A stretch of 22,500 bases of DNA from Sphaeroforma sirkka (GCA_001586965.3 LUCW03000297.1:80001-102500), one strand, 5' to 3'; shown: positions 1-10,800, counted from the stretch's first letter. Program-made: numbers and translations. The notes: generated from the sequence alone by a model not told the origin.

Positions 1-64
1 GTGTGTGTGTGTGTGGGGGGGGGGGGGGGGTATGTGTATGTGGTTGTGTGTGTATGTGTTTATG

Positions 65-113
<49 letters not shown>

Positions 114-116
114 CAT

Positions 117-161
<45 letters not shown>

Positions 162-282
162 ATGTCCTGTGTCCTGTGTCTCTCTCTGTGTCTCTCTGAA
201 TTTAGGTCTACATATATATATATATATATATATAATAATGTGTGTGTGCTTGTGTTTTTGTATATATGTTTTTGTGTTTGTG

Positions 283-325
<43 letters not shown>

Positions 326-440
326 TTGTGTCCATTAATCTGCGGATTATATTTATTTATGTATGTATGTATGCATATGATATATTATATACATATGTGT
401 ATTTTATATATATATATATATATACATATACATATTAATT
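1..440. repeat. Compound microsatellites (GT)n, poly-G and (AT)n
   Basis: Near-continuous simple sequence: (GT)n at 1-14, a G run at 15-30, (AT)n at about 70-106, (TG)n at about 119-160, and alternating AT and GT tracts to about 428. Open frames here (poly Tyr-Ile or Cys-Val) are by-products of the repeats. Confidence 0.95.
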
Positions 441-534
441 GTTATTATTAATATAATTCATCACGCATGTATCGTATATATATACCCTCTACATTTATGC
501 ATATATTATTATACACATGGATGTGTTAACACAT

Positions 535-800
<266 letters not shown>

Positions 801-1019
801 ATAACTAAATCTGTCATCCATGTCACATTATGGAGTATACTTTTGAGCGAAGTATTTCACCATTCATAGGTATCTGTTACTTTGCACACCTATGTCTTTA
901 TTTCTAACCGAATGCAGATGAATTGAATACAGACAAGGGGCGTGTCACTAATTTACAATCGCGTACGTCATAAACGCACATCATAAACGTTTGAATGTGT
1001 TCATTAATACCACTCACAG

Positions 1020-1120
1020 GAGTGGCTGATCGCGTGGCTTCTCTCATCAAGGGAGCCAATCTTTCCTGCAAAATACACCACGAAACGATTCCAGACCCCA
1101 CAACCGACTCAGTGCAACAG
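1020..1120 (+). CDS. Fe-ADH exon A (first exon in window)
   Basis: The acceptor is CACTCACAG ending at 1019 and the donor is GTACAT at 1121. The exon opens with two bases completing a split codon (phase 1) and then reads [20 protein letters not shown] and onward to [10 protein letters not shown], ending in phase 0. This matches the family segment just before the GGGS loop (helix, then 'pDPt' motif). The upstream coding exon is not in the window. Confidence 0.85.
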
Positions 1121-3323
1121 GTACATGCGGCATTGTATAGTACACTGCGAGGTGTCCGTCGTTTTTAGCTGTTATCAGATAGCTGGTTTGAGTATGTGTG
1201 CGTGTGTTGCTGCCCTTTGCTGTGTTGTCAGTTCCTTGTGTACGCCGTGTGTTCTGTTGACGTGTTGCAGTCATCCGTTGAGCGTGATGTGCCTCGTGTG
1301 TATGTGTGCATGTTTATGTTTGAGTTTCGCACACATACCTAATACGTACTCGTACATGGTCAAGTATGTACTCATTTCTCCTGAGTTGTATCTATAGGTT
1401 GTTGGGTCATAAGCACGCTAGAGAGAACACCAATCCCTAAAACCCTTCTGCTAGACAAAATAGACAGAATCAAATATTATAGAGAACTTTGCCTCTTTAT
1501 AAATAGAACAATGTAGTAGGCTATGCCAGTATGACGTGGTGTTGTTTTTGATCTGCTACAACATTGTCTGTGTTTCAGTAACCATATCTAAGCTTTGCCT
1601 CGTCCATTGGGTGTGTGTGCTGAGGTGTTCTCATGCGCTGGTCAATGAGTGCGCACGTGTTGACAAACGGGCGAACACTGGGACGTTGTCTCTATCGAGC
1701 TTATCACATACATAGCATGCATGGTTATTGGAGAAAAGCCTTATCACACACGTAGTAGGTGTGACTATTGGAGGTAGGCCTTGTCGCATACATAGTAGGT
1801 GTGATTATTGGAGGTAAGCCTTATCGCATACATAGTAGGTTTGACTAATGGAGGTAGGCCTTGTCACATACATAGTAGGTGTGATAAATGGAGGTATGCC
1901 TTATCACATTCATAGTAGGTACGATTAATGGAGGTAAGCCTTGTGTAGGCAGGGCTAGACTACATTAGAAACCCTTTTCACTTCGATAAACTTCAACAAC
2001 GACAACTGTCGTACGTTGCACTCACACTCTCCCACATGGGCCATTCAGAGCACATGGTGTTGCGCCATACGTTGCCATTCACCTGTCTCATCCAGGTTTA
2101 TATTTTGTCCCATCCAGGTTTATATTTTGTCCCATCCAGGTTTATATTTCATCTGATGCAGAAATATATTTTGTCTCATCCAGGTTTATATTTTGCCTCA
2201 TCCAGGTTTATATTTTGTCACATGCAAGTTTATATTTTGTCGCATCCAGGTTTATATTTTGTCTCATGCAGGTTTATATTTTTGTCTCATGCAGGTTTAT
2301 ATTTTGTCTCGTGCGGGTTTATAAATTGCCTTACGCAGGTTTATATTTTGTCACATGCAAGTTTGTATTTTGTCTCATCCAGGTTTATATTTTGTCTCAT
2401 CCAGGTTTATATTGCTCTCCCTGAGCACATGTTGTGAGGTTGTATGTGATGTGCTCTCTGTTTGTCATGTGTACTCCTCTTGACTTCTGTACATCGTTCG
2501 TATGTCACAATATTGGCTCTCTGTCTCTCACACACACACACTCACACAGACACACGCCCTCTCTCGCACACTCACTCTCTAACTCTTTCTCTCACTTAGG
2601 ATGTTTTATATATCTGAGTATGTCGTGAATACACCAAGAAACGTCTCAATACAAGTCAATCACGTGTGCGCGCGGGGTACCAAATCCATTAAACGTAGTC
2701 ATACAATCCGTGCCTGTATTTGGGTACGTGTACACATACTGTGTAGGTGGTGGATGCTATACTGCAGGGCGATCATGACTGTGTGGTCGCACTGGGGGGT
2801 GGATCTCCGATCGACACGGCCAAAGCTGCGTGTGTGCTGAGTGTCACTGGCGGAGAGATGTCTACGTACAAGGTTAGTATATGTGGTGGGCATGTTTGCG
2901 TGTGTGCATACTGGTCACTCTTTCATATATATGTATACAAGTATATATATATATATATATATACCTAGACTGGGTCTAATAATATCTCATATCGATGCAT
3001 GCACACATAGTGTTGCATCTTCCATAGCTTAAGCAGCACCTCTTCTATAGCAACTGAGTGCGCCTGTGGTGAATTGTGTGGTGGGTCGTGGCTTAGGTGT
3101 GGTTGCTTGCTCTCTTATGGTGTGCATCTGATGTGGCTGTATGAGGCTAAACCGGGATGCTCTGTTTATGCGCGTTTTTATAGGTTCTTAACAAGTAGTT
3201 TGCACGTAAATGTTCTGCATATTATTTCCCAAGGTTGACTTGACACATGCATATACGTGTGTTTGGTAAGATTACATAGGTGTATACCTACATATATATA
3301 TACTTGTACTTATACTTACACTT

Positions 3324-3365
<42 letters not shown>

Positions 3366-4691
3366 TTACATATATAGATATATATATATATATGTACCGG
3401 TACACGCTGCATATTAGACTGCGCATCTGAAAAGCTACCGTCTCCTTAGGCATCGTTCTATTTCTCACTTCTCTGATGTCTGACTGTTAATTCCCCACTT
3501 GTGCTATGTACACTCCCACAGGCTCCGTTCCAGATGGATTCACCCGTTGTACCGTTGGTAGCCATCCCCACTACCGCCGGCACGGGATCTGAAGTCACGC
3601 GCTTTACTATTATTTCTGATTCAAAGACAGGTACTATGCGGCTGTGCTTCACATTAGATAAGCAGTTTGTATGAGTGTGGCATGCGTGAAGTATGAGCTT
3701 ACATCGCTTACACAGACACACACGCCTTCAGAATACACAGACACCAGACACTCGAGTGATGTGAAATACGAGTCAGTATTACTTACACCGACACATACGT
3801 CTCTTGAATACAAACACACACACGTCGCATGAACACACACACATACACACGCGTCTCATGAATACACACACACACACGTCTCATAAACACACGCACACAC
3901 GTCGCATGAACACACATACACACGTCTCTTGATTACACACAGGTGAGAAGATGTTGTGCATTGGCTCGTCCTACGTCCCCGTGGCCGCGGTGGTTGACTA
4001 TGAGTTGACACTGACATGTCCGTACCGACTGACAGCTGACACGGCCATTGACGCGTTGACACATGCCATCGAGGCGTATGTGAGCAGGAAACACAGTGTG
4101 CTGTCGGATAGATACGCGCTGAACTCGATGAAGACGGTTAACAAGTAAGCGTGTGTGTGTATTTGTGAGTTATGAGTGTCTGTCTGGTGTGTTAGAGTGT
4201 GTGAGGGTAGAAGATAGTAGGGTGGGGGGGTGTTGCGAGTGTCAGTCAAAGGTACTAGAGTGTGCGAGTGTCAGACTATAATGCTGGAGTGTGTGAATGT
4301 CAGTTCATGGTGCTAGAGTGTGTGAATGTCAGTTCATGGTGCTAGAGTGTGTGAACGTAGGTAGTTAGTATAGGGGGAGGCGTGTGTTTCCTGCGAGTTG
4401 CGTACCTCTCCCTCTGACCCGCTCACACAATACTGATCCGGATCCCAATACACACGCCTCTGTAGATACATCCGAGAAGCGTGCAACAATCCTAGCAGTA
4501 CAACGGCACGTGAGCAGCTGATGATAGCTGCTACAGAGGGAGGGATGGCCTTCTCTATCTCATCCGTTGCCATGGTCCATGGCATGAGCCGACCTCTGGG
4601 CGCCGTATTCCATGTACCACATGGTGAGCGGGAGACTATTGGATAGTGTGTCTGTAAAGGGGTCACTTGTGTGGGTATGGGTATGGGTGTT

Positions 4692-4728
<37 letters not shown>

Positions 4729-4788
4729 TTAATGTGAGAGTGTGTCGATGATAAAACGGTTATTCAAGTATGTGTTCGGGTATGAATG

Positions 4789-4849
<61 letters not shown>

Positions 4850-6654
4850 TATATGTATGTATGTACATATATATATGTGTGTGTGTATGTGTGTGTGTGT
4901 GTGTGTGTATAAATGGATGTATATATATATATATATATATGGTACGTACTGCATACCTGTACGAGAATACCTTCCTTTGGCTGAAGAATTTGTTGATGAA
5001 AGACGTAACATTGTAATTGAACCAATGCGAACGTCGCAGCAACTCTCGCGCACAATGGCACGTTGGAAAGGGTATACATACACAACGATATGAAACGTAA
5101 AACGGCTACTTTAGGGTGCAGACATATTAGAACATATGCATAATAACGCTCACCAGTTTGTACTACTCAAGTAGTTCTGTGCATGTACCTATGTATCGAA
5201 TGGTTTTAGTTGCATTATCGTATACGAAGCCTATCCATATATTCTCATCTACCCCTTCACGTGTGTGTATGGTTCTCTGGACATCTTTAGATACACCTAT
5301 GGGAATGCATGTGTGTGCGTGGTACGTATCTGCACACACGGCTCGCCACTCTCAACGCATCGCATTGGCCTCTAGATACAGTTACGTCTACGTATGAATA
5401 CGATAGTACCAAATACTCCTGATATAATTCACAATAGAAAACAATAAAACTCGATTTTCGTCGCAAGTTCTAGACTGTCGTTGCACACTTTTATGTGGTT
5501 TGGTGAGTAGGCTCAGCTCTATACACACAATTGCCAGTACAGATACACATGGATTTGAACATTCACACGTGCAATCACACACGCTTATAACTGCCTACGT
5601 GCCCCGTTATATCTCCTCGCTTCTACCATTCAACTAAGTAGTGTGCATGGCCATTGACTGCTAACTGTTAGTAAGCGCATTAGCAATTGAACATACACCT
5701 AAGCAAGCATTCAACGCCACTCACTCCTACCATTCAACCTGTTGCAACTGTATTTGTGTGTTCTCAGGTCTCAGCAATGCGATGCTGCTGCCAGACGTCA
5801 CCCGGTATGTTTTTGACGAGGACTGCTACTTGTCCGTACAACGTAGCAGTGTTCTTGTGTTGGCAACGTAGTAGTGTTCTTATGTGGGTTCAGGTAGAGA
5901 TCGAGTCGAGATCGGTGTCCGGTATATTAAACACCGTGAGTGATCTGTATGATGTGTAGTACATCGGCTCAACGGTTCCATTTGATGCGTGTCTGGCCTA
6001 GAGGCCCTCTACTCCATCCTACTATGAGCTAGATATGTTGCCATATCGCTTTGTCGTGTGATCATCGATTCGCAACTGTCGCGTAAACATTTGCTACAAC
6101 AGTTGCGGGGGATGTTTGATTGCTATCTTAACATACATCGCATCATAAATAGCCATATTTTAGTACTATGTATGTGGCATATGTAGACTTAAATAGTCTA
6201 CGCAGTATTCTCTATTACTGTCGAGTACACACTTTCTACAGCAGTTGTGGCTAACGTTTGATAGCTTTCACCCATCGCATTGTACGTTTAATACCGCTCC
6301 TTATGACCAGTGAATGGTTGCATGTCAGTGATCGCCTATTTCACCTGGAATCCGATTTGTTGATGGGATGTTCTTTTAGTAGCAGAGCACGCGCACAAGA
6401 CTTCATCATTATGATTAAAATTATGGGTCATACTGTGCCATACATGAAGATTATCGTTGTCCAGAGCACTAATCATGTAGATATATAAACCACTACCAGG
6501 TTTGGCATAGAGACCAATCCTGAGCGGTACGCGCAGTGTGCTGCCGCTATGGGCTTTGCCTCAGATAGCGCATCAGTTGACAACGCAGCCACTGCCCTAC
6601 TGGAAGGTTTAGAGCAGATGTGCCATGACCTTAAGGTATTGTAATGGCTGTGCG

Positions 6655-6686
<32 letters not shown>

Positions 6687-7380
6687 TTGTGTAGATATGT
6701 ATGCATGTATGCATATCTTCATGTATTCATGTGTGTATAATACGTGTATGTGTGTGTATATTACTGTGTGTGTGAGTGCTATTTGTACACATGGAAGACA
6801 CGTTTAAGTTGAAAAACTATTACCTCGCGTACTTCCATTCGAACGATACATAAGCATATCACAAGACCATTGCTTCCACATGTATATGTTCAGTGTGCTC
6901 TTTTCAATCCATTGCACGATAAATATTGTAGTCCGCTAGGTCACTCTGTTTCTATACGTGTTACTTAAACCGTTAATCGTGTGTGCTGTTGCCTTATCCC
7001 TTTCCCATGCGTACGCATGTTGTATCGTTTCAGTGTGTAGTGTGTTGTCATCCATGCCCTCGTGAACGTTCACATACGAGAATAGCGCGATTTGCACCGT
7101 TGTTTTGGATTTTGTATTTACGATACACTCGCAGAAAAACCACCTTCGCACCAGCAAGCACCGTCAACCGTCCAGGACTTCTATGTACCCATACACTATT
7201 ATTGAACACACCTACCTGCAGGTTCCGTCGCTGAGTCAGTTTGGTGTGAACGAGTCACAATACCGTACTGCGATTAACCGGATGGTCAGCGAGGCGCAAG
7301 CTTCGGGATCGCCTGGGAACAACCCGCGCATACCCACTGACGCGGAGATGGCACGTGTCTATAACGTCGTCTATAGATAG
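1020..7380 (+). CDS. Iron-containing alcohol dehydrogenase (group III ADH), eight exons, N-terminus missing
   Basis: Coding exons are 1020-1120, 2747-2872, 3522-3630, 3943-4144, 4466-4623, 5768-5804, 6500-6635 and 7222-7380; all introns are GT-AG and all junctions keep frame. The product is an NAD(P)-dependent, metal-dependent dehydrogenase that interconverts alcohols and aldehydes or ketones; the substrate cannot be read from sequence. Seen: PDPT motif, nucleotide-binding [10 protein letters not shown] (2795-2824), [12 protein letters not shown] (3564-3599), and the metal ligands known from the FucO family, namely Asp (4050-4052) and His (4062-4064) in [10 protein letters not shown], His in VHGM (4578-4580) and His in PHG (4620-4622). 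About 342 residues are visible against roughly 380-400 for the family, so 50-60 N-terminal residues lie in exon(s) left of the window; 1-1019 shows no match. The C-terminus has the usual NPR-type ending (NNPRIPT). The closest family resemblance is to bacterial-type single-domain enzymes (lactaldehyde reductase or 1,3-propanediol dehydrogenase-like), not the fused AdhE. Organelle targeting cannot be judged without the N-terminus. Confidence 0.93.
1699..1944 (+). repeat. 40-bp minisatellite in Fe-ADH intron 1, about 6 copies
   Basis: The unit contains CATACATAGTAGGTGTGA and ends TGGAGGTA with GGCC or AGCC between copies. About six copies run head to tail with 10-15% variation. The rest of 1121-1698 and 1945-2085 is unremarkable intron. 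Confidence 0.9.
2086..2415 (+). repeat. 22-bp minisatellite in Fe-ADH intron 1, about 15 copies
   Basis: Units of 22 bp, with core CATCCAGGTTTATATTTTGT, repeat 15 times with few changes. Because 22 is not a multiple of three the frames rotate, giving a 133-residue open frame that is not a gene. Short flanking repeats GAGCACATG-TG occur on both sides (about 2048 and 2423). Confidence 0.95.
2416..2746. other. Remainder of Fe-ADH intron 1
   Basis: Contains a CT/CA-rich stretch (about 2515-2600) but no coding signal. The intron ends at the TGTAG acceptor at 2746. Confidence 0.7.
2747..2872 (+). CDS. Fe-ADH exon B with [10 protein letters not shown] nucleotide-binding loop
   Basis: The acceptor is CTGTGTAG ending at 2746 and the donor is GTTAGT at 2873. 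It is 42 codons, phase 0 on both sides. It encodes [20 protein letters not shown] and then [11 protein letters not shown]; the Gly-rich loop binds the dinucleotide phosphates in this family. Confidence 0.93.
2873..3521. repeat. Fe-ADH intron 2 with (AT)n tracts
   Basis: Two AT tracts (about 2940-2963 and 3328-3392) and otherwise ordinary sequence. No exon is missing here, since the protein alignment is continuous between the flanking exons. Confidence 0.8.
3522..3630 (+). CDS. Fe-ADH exon C with [12 protein letters not shown] signature
   Basis: The acceptor is CTCCCACAG ending at 3521 and the donor is GTACTA at 3631. It has 36 codons plus one base (phase 1). It carries [14 protein letters not shown], the PROSITE-type signature region of iron alcohol dehydrogenases, followed by [10 protein letters not shown]. 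Confidence 0.93.
3790..3941 (+). repeat. About 30-bp CA-rich tandem repeat in Fe-ADH intron 3, abutting the acceptor
   Basis: Five to six imperfect units of the form CGTCTCATGAATACACACAC, varying to CGTCGCATGAACACACA. The last unit runs into the splice acceptor (ATTACACACAG ending at 3942). Confidence 0.8.
3943..4144 (+). CDS. Fe-ADH exon D with first two metal ligands
   Basis: The acceptor is ATTACACACAG ending at 3942 and the donor is GTAAGC at 4145. It encodes the strand [13 protein letters not shown] and the metal-binding [10 protein letters not shown] helix (Asp 4050-4052, His 4062-4064). An open read-through would reach a TAA directly after the donor, so splicing at 4144/4145 is required; the family alignment continues correctly in the next exon. 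Confidence 0.92.
4252..4357 (+). repeat. 29-bp tandem repeat in Fe-ADH intron 4
   Basis: Roughly three and a half units with core GCTAGAGTGTGTGAATGTCA; the last two full copies are almost identical, the first is diverged. Confidence 0.85.
4466..4623 (+). CDS. Fe-ADH exon E with last two metal-binding histidines
   Basis: The acceptor is GCCTCTGTAG ending at 4465 and the donor is GTGAGC at 4624. It encodes [16 protein letters not shown], then [16 protein letters not shown]. The histidines of VHGM and PHG are 14 residues apart, as in FucO (His263 and His277). The glycine codon of PHG is split by the intron (phase 1). Confidence 0.93.
4690..4945. repeat. (AT)n and (GT)n tracts in Fe-ADH intron 5
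   Basis: AT runs at about 4694-4726, 4794-4847 and 4919-4940 with a GT run between the last two. The rest of the intron (4945-5767) has no supported exon. Confidence 0.9.
5768..5804 (+). CDS. Fe-ADH exon F, 37-nt micro-exon
   Basis: The acceptor is GTGTTCTCAG ending at 5767 and the donor is GTATGT at 5805. It completes the Gly of PHG and encodes [11 protein letters not shown] plus two bases of an Arg codon finished at 6500. The family expects 'AillPhV' exactly here, which supports so short an exon. Reading on past 5804 gives a run of sequence unlike the family. Confidence 0.85.
5839..5888 (+). repeat. 25-bp tandem duplication in intron 6
   Basis: Two adjacent copies (5839-5863 and 5864-5888) of CAACGTAGYAGTGTTCTT plus seven more bases, differing at about three positions. 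Confidence 0.8.
6075..6143 (+). repeat. Diverged direct repeat, copy 1 (intron 6)
   Basis: Pairs with 6217-6280. Shared blocks include ACTGTCG, CTACA-CAGTTG, GTTTGAT-GCT and CATCGCAT; about 75% identical over roughly 65 bp. Confidence 0.75.
6217..6280 (+). repeat. Diverged direct repeat, copy 2 (intron 6)
   Basis: Second copy of the 6075-6143 sequence, about 140 bp downstream in the same orientation. No other element features are seen around the pair. Confidence 0.75.
6500..6635 (+). CDS. Fe-ADH exon G
   Basis: The acceptor is CACTACCAG ending at 6499 and the donor is GTATTG at 6636. It encodes [20 protein letters not shown] and then a helical [14 protein letters not shown], the expected C-terminal helical domain ('..p.kya.iA..mG'). 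Confidence 0.9.
6636..7221. repeat. Fe-ADH intron 7
   Basis: Starts with an (AT)n run (about 6656-6686) followed by ordinary sequence; no exon or RNA gene recognised. Confidence 0.75.
7222..7380 (+). CDS. Fe-ADH terminal exon with stop
   Basis: The acceptor is CTACCTGCAG ending at 7221. It encodes [18 protein letters not shown] and ends [20 protein letters not shown] then TAG (7378-7380). This matches the family C-terminus ('iP..L...Gv.e.di..l', then 'NPR.pt..ei'). Confidence 0.92.
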   Translation, partial: VPSLSQFGVNESQYRTAINRMVSEAQASGSPGNNPRIPTDAEMARVYNVVYR

Positions 7381-7429
7381 CTGTGTCTTGAATTTATTTA
7401 GCCTTTCAGCTTTGCTGTACAATGAGCGA

Positions 7430-7435
7430 AATAAA
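7430..7435 (+). terminator. Poly(A) signal AATAAA of the Fe-ADH gene
   Basis: AATAAA lies 50 bp past the stop codon in AT-rich sequence, the usual place for a cleavage and polyadenylation signal. A second AATAAA-like string lies near 7569. Confidence 0.6.
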
Positions 7436-7526
7436 TGAACAGCTTCGTCAATAGTGGTTGCGTGGTGATTTATTTGAGAACTCTCTTGTGGAAGCTTCTG
7501 CGAGCAGTATGTATGAAAATAAGACT

Positions 7527-7838
7527 TGAACAACATGCGTAGTCACAATAGCTACCCTGAGTATGCAAAATAAAACTCTAAACAACTATTTCCGAGTTAC
7601 ATCCTGAAACATCGAGCAGTAAAGAAAGCGATGAAAATTGAGAGGGAGACAGGAAGACTCGATCTCTATCTAATAGTAGTGAAGGGATGGCACATCGACG
7701 GATTCAAAGATTGTCCCAATCGATTGTGATGTTGCAATGCGTCGTATGCGAAAGATAGCCTGGCTCCTACGGACAATGTGAATACAAAAACACTCAAACA
7801 ATTTACTAAGTCTCACTAGCACCCCTGAGTATACAAAA
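7527..7838 (+). repeat. Pair of diverged about 43-bp direct repeats
   Basis: 7527-7570 and 7795-7838 share a layout ending in CCCTGAGTATRCAAAA and are roughly 65-70% alike. They lie between the dehydrogenase 3' end and the Ty3-type fossil. They might be remnants of terminal repeats but are too short to say. The stretch between them shows no identifiable gene. Confidence 0.45.
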
Positions 7839-7849
7839 GAATTCCGTAG

Positions 7850-10800
7850 ACGGTGTTATTATTAGCACTCAGTCTTCCTAACGTCCGAGACACTTTTGAC
7901 GTGTCAACAAACTCAACATTTGGGATACTGTGCGAATGCCCAAACAAGCATATCTCGATGGGAAAGCTGAAAATCCCAAATATAGCACAAGCAGCTTGGG
8001 AGATCGAGAAAAGCTTTGATAGACAAGTAAAACAGCCTGCGCGAATTTGCCTTAATCCAATGAAGCATCTTGCTTTGACAACCACCGAAACCATATATGA
8101 TCATGTGCGCGATAGACGCAGGCAAGAGAGCCACGCTGCTGTGTTCTTGGCAGGAGGCAACTGATGGATTAATGGGTAAACTAATGGGATATCGAGACAC
8201 CATCCTATGCCTGTAGTGATCTTCATCGAAGCAGCGCATATGTTTCAACATACTGTTGTTGATCGGCGCAACGTCAAACACAAACGTGCGCTGGCAGCAA
8301 AAGAACTGTATGAAACCATCACCTCTAATTCAAATTCGATTCAACCGCTCATACCTATGATGAAGGTGGAAGGATGGAACCGGGAATAGCAAGAAGCATT
8401 CATAACCAACGAATTGCCTTGTGTGATGGGCGGGACACAATTCGCTAACAAATCCGAATGATCTTTGGGAGTAAGCCAGCAAAATTCAGAACTTTTGTAT
8501 CGCGTACGCTTACTTATTGAAACGGTACGTTTCCGAACTAAAACAACCAAACAGTATATGAGACGTAGCTGGGCAAAGTGAACAAAAAAATTATTGCTCT
8601 CATCATGGAAGTAATGTATCGCACGATACTGAACAATGTCGAGCGTTGAAGCGCAAAGGAGAGAGAGGACAGACGACTGAAAATTATAAACAGTACTACT
8701 GCGAAAAACACGGAAACAACAAGTCTCATAACTCAGCGAAATGCAGAACGAAAGACAACGAGGAAATGGCGCGACCAGGCCGAAGGTCTTGCACAATATA
8801 AGGTTTGATGAATGCCTACGTTGTATAGGCACTCCTCGTAGATCGCAATATACAGAAGATGATATAATTGGCAAGCTTCCTTCTAAGAAGCCCTGCGCCA
8901 GATGTGGCAACATGTACTTCTTGAACGATTGTCTAGTCACGAATGAAATAATCACGGTGAATGAATCTTGCTCGGGACGCCAGACAACCTTAGTCAACGG
9001 CAATGAATCGGACACTATTGAAACCACTCAGGAGATCAAAGGCAAAAACAATATAGCCAGTTTCTTAAGGAACATAGCAACGGAAAGTCGACCAAAGACG
9101 GATCACCGACGGTCACCTTCATATAATGAAATGAAATGAGGGCAAGACACATCAGTACCATTCGTTGAAAATATAGCAGAGTACATTGAAGTATATCCGG
9201 GGACCGTCAACGACTTCTCGTTAAACTTTTTGCTAGATGAAGGAGCACTAGTATCAGTTCTACAAAAAATCAGGATCACTGTACAAGGCATCATATTCGA
9301 ATACACGATTATCGCTTTGCGGGCAATCTCTACCAAAATGTAAACATGCTCCTTAGGATGCCGTTATACGACCACTATATATCGAAGGACGATAGCAACA
9401 ATAACTCTTACGTTTAATGAAGATGAGAAGCCCCGGCTACTTCCCTACAAATACGAAAACCCGGAAAACATATCAGATGAGCAACGACTAAAGGTTGAGA
9501 CATTACTGATCAATCACACTATCTAGTTTGATCTTGAACCGGACGATCACAAACTCAAACACAATAAACCGATTCAGTTGAATATCAGGCACGAAGATCC
9601 CATCTATATCAAGCAGGACCCCCTTCCCAGAACGCAGCAAAAATAGTCATATCAAGCAATATCCCCTTTCCAGAACGCAGCAAAAAGGTCATATCAAGCA
9701 ATACCACCTTTCTAGAACGCAGCAAAAAAAAGCCATATCAATCATTACCACCATTCCAGAACGCAACAAAAAAAGTCAAATCAAGCAATACCCCCTTTCC
9801 AGAACGCAACAAAAAAAAGTCATATCAAGCAATACCCCCTTTCCAGAACGCAACTAAGAAAGTCATATCAAGCAATATCCCCTTTCCAGAACGCAACTAA
9901 AAAGTCATATCAAGCAATATTCCCTTACAAGAACGCAACAAAAAAAGTTAAATCAAGCAATACCCCCTTTCCAGAACGCAACAAAAAAGTTCATATCAAG
10001 CAATACCCCCTTTCCAGAACGCAACAGAAATCTCATTTCAAGCAATACCCACTTTCCAGAACGCAGCAGAAAAGTCATATCAAGCAATACCCTCTTTCCA
10101 GACTGCAGCAAAAAGGTCATAGCAAGCAATATCCCCTTTCCAGAACGCAACTAAAAAAAGTCATATCAAGCAATATTCCCTTACCAGAACGCAAAAAAAG
10201 GTCATATCAAGCAATATCCCCTTTCCAGAACGCAACAAAAAAGTTTATATCAAGCAATATTCCCTTTCCAGAACGCAACAAAAAACTCATTTCAACCAAT
10301 ACCCCCTTTCCAGAACGCAGCAGAAAAGTCATATCAAGCAATACCCTCTTTCCAGACTGCAGCAAAAAGGTCATAGCAAGCAATATCCCCTTTCCAGAAC
10401 GCAACTAAAAAAGTCATATCAAGCAATATTCCCTTACCAGAACGCAACAAAAAAGGTCATATCAAGCAATATCCCCTTTCCAGAACGCAACAAAAAAAGT
10501 TTATATCAAGCAATATTCCTTTCCAGAACGCAACAAAAAACTCATTTCAACCAATACCCCCTTTCCAGAACGCAGCGGAAAAGTCATATCAAGCAATACC
10601 CTCTTTCCAGAACGCAGCAAAAGGTCAGATCAAGCAATATCCCTTCCAGAACGCAACTAACAAAGTAATATCAAGCAATATCCCCTTCCAGAACGCAACT
10701 AAAAGTCATATCAAGCAATATTCCCTTACCAGAACGCAACAAAAAAAAGTCATATCAAGCAATATCCCTTCCAGAACGCAAAAAAAGTTTATATCAAGCA

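Noticed and set aside
2036-2437. 133-residue repetitive open frame ([10 protein letters not shown]-type phrases)
   Set aside because: It is generated by the 22-bp minisatellite with rotating frames and lies within an intron of the dehydrogenase.
8341-9027. 228-residue open frame on the minus strand, the longest in the window
   Set aside because: It lies opposite the gag-like and zinc-knuckle-bearing + strand sequence and shows no recognisable domain; it is best read as an antisense shadow.
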